From Aselliscus stoliczkanus (taxonomy: Eukaryota; Chordata; Mammalia; Chiroptera; Hipposideridae): a DNA stretch of 64,000 nucleotides. The stretch is taken from the NCBI GenBank assembly GCA_033961575.1, contig CM066732.1, positions 74,562,687 to 74,626,686 on the forward strand. Reading direction: 5' to 3'. The notes below the pieces were generated by a model. It made no database searches, had not been told where the DNA came from, and was given only the letters and a program-made list of their open reading frames with translations. Shown here piece by piece: positions 37,401 to 46,400 of the stretch (positions within the stretch are counted from its first letter, which is position 1; every line of letters begins with the position of its first letter). The translations under genes were made by a program, and so were the position numbers.

Positions 37401-40400
37401 CTCTCAGTTTATTTAAGTCAGAGCTGAAAACTAACGCAGTCTTTTTCCTGCCCTCAGTTTCATAACTTCATAACCATCTCCCGTTCCTATCACTCACTGT
37501 GCCAGGTACAAGGCATTGACAAATGTGATCATAGTCCCCAAGCGTCTCGGTGAGGATAAGCATGTGTTAATAACTGCCATAGGGGAAGTAAACTAGCACT
37601 GATTGAATAACACTAAGTGTCAGGCACTCGGAAAGTATTATGCATATGTCATCTCCCTTTATATTTAACAGTGCCCTGGTGAGGTGTTGGTGCTGTTATC
37701 ATTGTCAGATTAAGAAACTGCCTGAGGTAGTAAGTGACAACTAGAAATCAAACCTAAATCTTAATTGGCACTGCAAAACCTGTCTCCTTCTCCATTGAGT
37801 TACCAGATCCTTCTGATTCTGTTTTCAAAGTATCTCTCAAATCTACCCACTTCTGTCTACCTCCACAGCTCCTCCTCTAGTTGAAGTCACTGTGTTATCT
37901 GTCTTAAAGTGATGGAAGGATGTTAACTGGTCACTGTGCCACTGGACTTCCTCCTTGAGACTGGTTCTGTACCCTGCAGCTAAGTTGCTGTTTCTAAAGC
38001 TCATATTTGACCTTGCTACTCCCCAGCTAAAAATTCTTCAATGGTTTTCTGTTGCCCTTATATGCATACCAAGCTGAGTACTTATTCATTCATTCCACAA
38101 ATAGGTATTAAGTTTCTGCTGTAAGCCAGGTACTGTTCTAGGCACTGAGAATACATGGGAACAAAAATTCTGCATAAATTGTATGCTGCACTAGGAGAGA
38201 AGGGCTATGGATAAAAGCAGCTTGATCAAGAGAGGGGAAAGGTGGTGATATTAAATAGCATGGTCTACATCTATAGTTTCAGCCACAGCTCTGGGCTTCC
38301 CAAGCTTCCTGCTCATTTTGCCGTCCTAGGGCCTTTTCCTAGGTTTTTTTTTTTTCTGCCCATGCTCTTCCCTTCCTGATCTCACCCTGATGTGGATTCC
38401 CCTTTTATGTAGTCTCATAGCACCTGATACTCCCTGCCCTCCTTTATGTTTGTTTAATATCTGTCTCCTGCTAGATAGTGAGGTCTATGAGAGCAAACTG
38501 CAATGGTCATTACTATGTACCTAGGGCTGTGCCTGGCACCAAACAGGTATTCACGGAACAATTGCACATTTTATCCTTTCAGATACGTGCAAAATACAGT
38601 GGGGATACAAAGTTAGTGTTCAGCCGTCTCAGGGGAGGTCAAGGGATGGCCTGGTGAATTGGAGCCCTTGAAGGGTTAGTAGGAATTTTTCAGCAGGCAG
38701 AGCAAAGCATTCCAAAAAAGGGAACAACGTCTGCAAAAAGCACAGAGGCATAAAATATGGTTCAGGGAATTTCTGAGTCCATTCTAGCTGGAGTATTTGT
38801 TGGATGGAGGTAAAAGAAAATAAGAGAATGAGTATATCTTCCAGGGTAATAAGAGGTTAGTATTAAAATTAATCCCCTCCCCCAGAACTAGATGAATTTA
38901 AATACAGCTGTATAAAAAGATTGACTGGTTTATTAACTCTAATAATATATAGTTAATTTTGAATATCTGTTCAGTGCCTGCTGTGGGCCAGCACTATTTT
39001 AGACTCAAGGGATACTGAGATGATGTGGTCCTATCCTTGGCTCCAAGGACTTCATGATCTGTTTGGGAGAAAGACGGATGAAGGGTTAAGTGGAGTGTTA
39101 AAGGGGCTGTAAAGGAAGGGTATTGGGAGGGTGGGTGTCAGGGAGCCTCCATAGGAAGAGATTCAGGCAGCGCTTTATTGACCCGGTGAAACTTGAATTT
39201 GCTCTTGGAAAGTACAGTAGTGAAGCAGTGGACATTCTAGGTCAAGGGAGAGCAAGAGCAAAGTCAGATGAATCAGTTATTCATTTTACATTATTCAAGA
39301 GCAAGAACAACCAAGATTTGAAGACAAAATACATTCTAAACAATATTTCTAGTTTTTCTATTTAACAAGTTAATACTTTGGGTATAAAAATTTACCCATA
39401 TTCTTTAATTGCATAAATGATTGTCTAACCGTTACTATATCCATTAAGTCAGTGAATATTGAGCACCTGTGTAGTCTACAAACTGCTGCTTCCCAGATTT
39501 GTGCAGTACAAAAGTTGCACAGCCAGACCCAGTGAACAAAACAGATTATGCCTTCTTGGAGCTTAGAGTAGAGAAACAGGCAATAAATAAAATATACAGA
39601 ATGTCGGGTAGTAGTAATGGTTTGGAGAAAAATAAGGGAAAGAGGAAGGGAGTACCGGGTAGGAGAAAGTGGTAGCACTGGTATTTTTCAAAGGGTGGTC
39701 AGAGAAGGCCTTAAAGCTAAGATGACTTTTGAGCCAAGACCTGAAGTTGGCAAGAGCAAGCCTTGTGAATGTGTAGCTAGAGGGGCATCAGCAATGCTAA
39801 AACTGACAGTACTTGGCTTAGTTCAGTAACAGAAAAAAGGAACAAGTGTGGGGACAATGTCCAAATTGTGCAGGACCTTGTAGACAGTGAGAAAGGCTTG
39901 GGGTTTGAATCTGAGTCAGCTATGAAGGTATTAGAAGGTTGTAAGCAGAGAACTGATGCCGTCTGACTACCTTTTAAAAGGACCGTTGGCTGCTATGTTA
40001 AGAATAGACAATGGGAGCAAGGCAGACACGAGATCAGGTTGTGATAATCCAGGGAGAGCTGGAGATGGGCTGGACCAGAATGAGCGTATTCGAAATGCTG
40101 AGAAATTAAAGGATTGGGGATATAATCATAGCCTTGAAATTTAGTAACCTTAATATCCCATCCCCTGCTCTAGAAAGTTTGTTAGTTAAGAAATATGGTA
40201 GAGTTCCTCTTTAATGTCCTTCTAGGTTAAAGAAGAAAATACAGCATGTAGGGACAAATATAAGTTGAAGAAAAGGATATGACATAGTGTAACCACTGAA
40301 TTGAACTGTCAATTGTAACTGTATTTTTCTCCTCCCAAGTAACTATCAGAGTCTATCAGAAATACAAATTGTTCTATACAGGAACTATTCAATATCTTGT

Positions 40401-43400
40401 GAAATTAGTTTAACTTAAAACTCCCAGCAATATAGGAAGCATAAATGGGGCTTGTGGACAGGTGTAGGTATAATATATCCCATAATGGATCATATGAAAA
40501 TGTGAGCTAAGGATTTCATTCTAATGCACTCTTGTTCATTTATTTCCTTAAGTTTAAATATTCCCTATTCCTTTGCATAAGTATCTTTGCATGGTATTTC
40601 AAGAATAAAAATTTTAAGAATTATTCAATAGTATCTCAGAACGTTCTTAATATGTTTAGGTGGTCCAGTGCCGAGAGACATTTATCAGAGAATTAAAAAA
40701 CTTGAGGATAAAATCCTTGAATTGGAAGGCCTTTCTCCTGAGTATTTTCAATCTGTGGTAAGTATAAGTATCTATAAAAAATAAGTAAATGTTATTTTAT
40801 TTTAAGATTCTTCATCATATAAAAATTTACTCATTGATCTGCTATATGCGAAACACCTAGTATGTCAGATGAATGAACATATGTAGGAGATTACCTAGTT
40901 CTTTAAAAATTATAATTCTGAATATTGTATTATAGACTCATGATTTTTTAAAAAGAGATACTTTTATTGTACGTTACCCAGATTCTCAAACTTAAGCCAT
41001 TTTCATGGCATAATAAGTCAGCCTGGATAGTGGTCCATCCTGTCACTGAACTTGTGAAACAGGCATCTTCTGGGACCTTGGTCTGTCAGTCATCCCTCTG
41101 TCTCTTTAATCGTTCACTTGCTGTTCACATACAGCTTCCCTCGGCCCATACACTTTTACATTTCTTCCCCATCCAAACAAACAAACAGACACCTTAGTCT
41201 GCCACCCTGCCTTTTCCTTTACATTAACCACCAGACTTTTGGAGAGACTAGTCTATATTTGTTTAATTCCCCAACTGCAGCGTTTATTTATTCACTCATT
41301 CTTTCATTCTTATCTCTTTTCCCAGGACAATAAGAAACAATGTTGTACTGATAAATATCTTCATTGTCACATCAGCATGTTTCAGACAGGTGACCCTGAG
41401 CGCATTGTGTAATTTCCCTCAGTCTTCTGGGATGATTGTACATAACATCTGCCTTCTCTGAGGTCTCTCTTTATTTTTTAAGGGGCACCATGTTAGGAAA
41501 AACTAAAATAATGTAAAAGTGACCAAAAATTTTAAGTTCACCAGATTTTTAGTGACATTTCTTCTAAAACTCCTGTTTCTGAAAAATTATATAAAATAGC
41601 TCATATTAGCATGGATCATTATAAGTCAGTGGTGAAATTAAAATTATTTTAGGTATGGCAGCAGTCTTTCCAATGTGTTAAATTGGGTATCAAAGTGTGA
41701 GGTACAGAAAAGAAGTATTTCCAGACAAAGAAAGCAAGTCACATAACAAAAGTGAGCAGCAAATCCTAAAGATCAGAAATTTAGAGGAAGAATTTTAGTG
41801 ATTTACTTCCCTCACATGTAAAATGGGGTTTACTAAGGGTTAAAGCAAGGAATAAATGAGAGAGCACCAGTTAAGCGCCTAGCACCCACCTAGCACATGA
41901 TAAAAGCTCAATAAATACCAGCAGTTATTTCATTTCAGAAATCATCTGTGAAGAAGCTGTATAAATGTAGATAAGTCACACAATTCCTCTAGCTTTCATT
42001 TGTCTTAATTTGAGAAGATTTGTTGTTTGAACTACATAATTACAAAGGTCTTTCTACTTTGAGGATTAGTCTTTGAGTGTATCTTCGTAGAAAACTTCAT
42101 AAAGATGTATTATGTCTTCACAATCTACCATAAGTTTTTCCCATTCAAACTGCCTTCGTTAAGTAATCTCTAGGCAGGCTATTTTTCTAGTTCAATTTCG
42201 TACCTTGTTAATATAATTCTTGTTAACAATAGAACTGATCTTACAGATCTAGTATTAGATGTCTCCAATGAGACCTTGCCCCATCGTTTATCTCTTGTCT
42301 CTGATTCTGATTTATACAATCTTAACATATACCTGTTATTAAACTTGGTTAACAAACAAACAAGCCCTTCAAATCATTGTCATGTATGGGGGGGATCTAT
42401 TGTGCACAGAATAGAATGTTTAGGGTGTTTGATTAAAGCGGTGGAAGTAGTCAGATTATAGAGGACCTTAAATGCTATATCCAGGAGTTTAAAGTTTCTA
42501 AAGTTTAAATGCTGTTGAAAGCATTTGAGCAATGAAGTGACTTGTGCAAGGATATTAGGAAGATTTATCAATACCATCCTGGGAGATGGATGAAAAGGGA
42601 GAGACTAAAAATAACAAGAATGTATTATACCATCTTGGATGTGAAGTGAGACCCTGAACTAAGGACGTGAGCGGGAGAATAGAAAAGGTAAATGCAAGAG
42701 ACAGGAAAGAATTGTTGACATATTCACAATAGATTGTATGTTGAAAGAACGATGTAGAGCAAGAGTGAGTCCAGTTTCTGATTGGAAAAATGATACTATC
42801 ATTGATAGAAATAAAGAAAACTGGAGGGGGAGAGATTTTGGGGGAAATCTGAATTTGAAGTCATGTACAGATAGAATACGAGGTAAGCTTTTCAAGATGT
42901 AGTACAATTGTATGTGGAATCTGAAAAACTGAACGAGCAAAAGAGGAAAAACAGGGTTGCTAGTTGGGAGTGGGGTGGGGATGAAGGAGAAGGGGAAGGG
43001 ATTAGACAGCAAAAGTAGGCAACTACAATATTGCCACAGGGATATGAAAGACAGTTCGGGGAATATAATTAATAATGTTGTAAATATTTTGTGGGGTGTC
43101 AGATGGTCATATGTCTTGTTAGGGAGACCATTTCATGGATGGAGTAGAGGCTTGATCACTGCACTGTACACCTGAAGCTGAGGTTGTATAATATTGTATA
43201 CCAACTGTAAGTGAATATATAGATAGTCACGGGATGTGGATTATACTGTGGAAGGGAGTCAGAGGAAGTGTAATAGATATATATGATATGGGGGGTGGGT
43301 AGCTAAATGGGGGAGGAGGGGTTGTCACTTTGAGGGGTAAAAAGTATAACTATTGCACTGTGTTGTACACCTGAAACTAATTAAAAATAAATAAATTAAT

Positions 43401-46400
43401 TAATTTTTCAAGAAAAAGATGTAGTACAATTGGGAGAATGTGTGTGGAGGTGATAGTTAAAACAGTGGGTCAGACCACTGAGCCTGTCAGAGGCCTGAGG
43501 TCTGAAAATTGGCGACTAGCGACAGCAGGGGTAGGAAGCATTACAGATGTAAACAGGATTGGCCTGGCTGTGTCAGGTTGCTGTACCTGTGATAAAATCA
43601 GCGCTTTTGAAAAATATTCTCAAATCTATTACACATTATATGTTTGACTAGAAGGATCTCTTGAGGATTAATACTGGAAATGACATATCCAGATTAATAG
43701 TGAGCTACTAGGAAGCACAAAACACTGAAAAGGTTTAAACTCTCAGATCGACTGCCTTACGGCCTATGACTATATATATGGCACAGGCCCAGAGGGAAAG
43801 ATTCCATAATAGATCCCGCTTCTATAATACAGTGAATGTGCCATCTTTAGGAGTTCGACTCCTTGCTTGGAATCGAACCAGCTCTGAGATTGTCCTCACA
43901 CCTGAGACGAGTTGGACACACCCTCAAAGGACATAGCACGTTATTCATGACTCGCACCGCCCTCATACTGGGAGCACACACAATGGTTACTGCATACTTT
44001 TACATAGCTGGCAAAAGTGAACAGAAAAGACTCATATGTAGCACAGTCTAGTTTCTAAAGTTAGAAAGTAAGGGAAAGTTGAGCCCATTACATTTCTTAA
44101 GGATTGAACTTTCGTTAGAAATGTGTTAAAAATAGTTATATACTCTGAAAAGATTTTAATTGAAATGTGTTTAATCCAGATTTACATGTAGATGGATTCT
44201 AAACATAGAAACCTTACAGTTGGGTAGAGATTGATTATTATGGCTAACATTGGAGCACAGAACATGAAAAGGAAAACATTAACAGGAAAGAAAGATATAC
44301 ATTGTATTTTGTTCATGAAACAAAACCAGATTATGTAAAGTTATTTTCGTTTATGAAACAGGCATAAAACTAAAAAAAAGTTAATGTATTGTAAAGCAGA
44401 AATTAGCACAAAGATTAGTATTTGTTGCACTAATAGTTCTAAAGAGCTTTACCTTCCACATTCAACATGAAAAGATTTGAGTGTGGTAATATTTTAAAAA
44501 TTTTAAGGGCATCGCTTAACAGACCATCTAAAAGATACAATCCTTTTGAGTATTTCTGAAGCATTAACTGATTTTAAATTATGACCCTTGAAAACAGTAA
44601 GTATAACATGCTTTACAAGTGTATTTCCACAGCACTTTGTTCGTTTTATAGTACTTATCACTTATGTTTACACATCTATTTTTTTACACTATATTTTGAT
44701 CCTCTGAAGGGCAGGAACTGTCTCGTTCATGTTTGAACACACAGAGTGTAATAGGCATTGAATAAATGTGCGAATGAAGAGATAGGACTTGGCTGCTAGT
44801 TCATTATTGGACTTTTGAAGGCGTGTTAACTTTGTTCCAAAACACAAACTGCCTAAATTTAAAAAACAAAACTATCTTAGGTAGCAACAAAAACTGAATT
44901 GCTTCCTTTGCATTTTGTAAATTTTATATCTCAATTAAAAAAATTAATATACAATTATAGCAAAAGGACCTTAACATATTCCCAGAAATGCAACCATAAA
45001 ACCGTAGAGGGTGCTGGCTGAGTGGTGCGGTGGTTAAGCACTGGCCTTGGAAGCCAGCAGCCCCTGTTTGGGTCCCACATATGAGGGCCAATGACACTGC
45101 CTTCAAAAAAAAAAGAAAAAAAGAAAACTTTCGGGGAATGTCAGAAATATAATGATATAATCAGTATATACCACCTGGGATTTAAAGATTTGTCATCATT
45201 CATTTCCATAAACAAAATATCCCCATACTGGGTGATTAGCCAGACACCTCTGAACCAATGCAGTTATTTCCTGCACTAATCATATTAATGTTCATTGAAT
45301 GCTTTCTGTGTCAAGCTCAGTGCTAAGCATGTTTACATGGATCTTTTATTTCAACGTTGTAAATCCATTAAATGATACTCTTACCTGTATTTTACTGATA
45401 AAGAAATGAAAGCTTAGCAAGCTTTAAGTTACTTGCCAAAGAGAACACAATTGGGAAATGGAACCAAATTGCAACTTCATACCAGAGGCCTAACTCTGGT
45501 CTGTAATGGTAACTCCTAGTTCTAAAGGGAAGTATCGGGAGAGGGGGTGCTGAAGGCCAAATCAGGTGCATGCCTCAGCCATGCACAGTGGACTGAAAGT
45601 GTGAGGTGAGCAGATGGGTGCAGCTGGAAAATTAAACTGCAAACACATTTTGGAGGTTTTGGAAGGTCACAGTAACCAATTTGCAATTCCAGTGTGCTTG
45701 AAACACAATTAAGTTTTTGAGCAGGAAACCTGTAATTTAGGTTCCTATCTGGTGTCGTTATGAAGTGTGAGTTGGAGAGAGAGTGGAGTCAAGGAAAGTA
45801 GTTTAGGAAAGAGATCATTGTCCACACCAGGGAGAAATGAAGATCTGAATCAGGGATTAGAAGGAAAGAAGCATTTAAGACACTGCACCTATAAAATCAG
45901 TAGCCCTTTCTAGCAGGAGGCCTCCTTACCACTGAGTTTGCTTAGAGCATGGCTTTCTTGGATGTGTGTGTGTGCTTAATCACGTTTTCATCAGGACACG
46001 GGTATTATAAATACAGCTATAAATTACCTGCTAAGGTAAAATAATGGGAAGAGACAATTGTTTTGGTTTTTTTTTTTGTTTTTTTTTGAGGGCAGTATCA
46101 CTGGCCCTCACATGTGGGACCGAACCGGGGCCACTGGCTTCCCAAGCCAGCGCTTAACCACCACACCATTCGGCCGGTCAGGAAGAGACAATTTTTACAT
46201 TAACTCCGTCCAGCTGTTTAGTATAATGTGCTCTCAAATAGTTTCTCTTGTTAAAATTTTCACATTTTATACTGAGATTTCCTTATGCCTAAAAGCAATA
46301 AATTTTAAAAGCTAGTCCAGTGTATCCACAATAGATGTGTTTCTAAGTGTTCTACTTGTCCGAATATTCTACTCAGATCTAAAATAAGTCCACAAAGACC

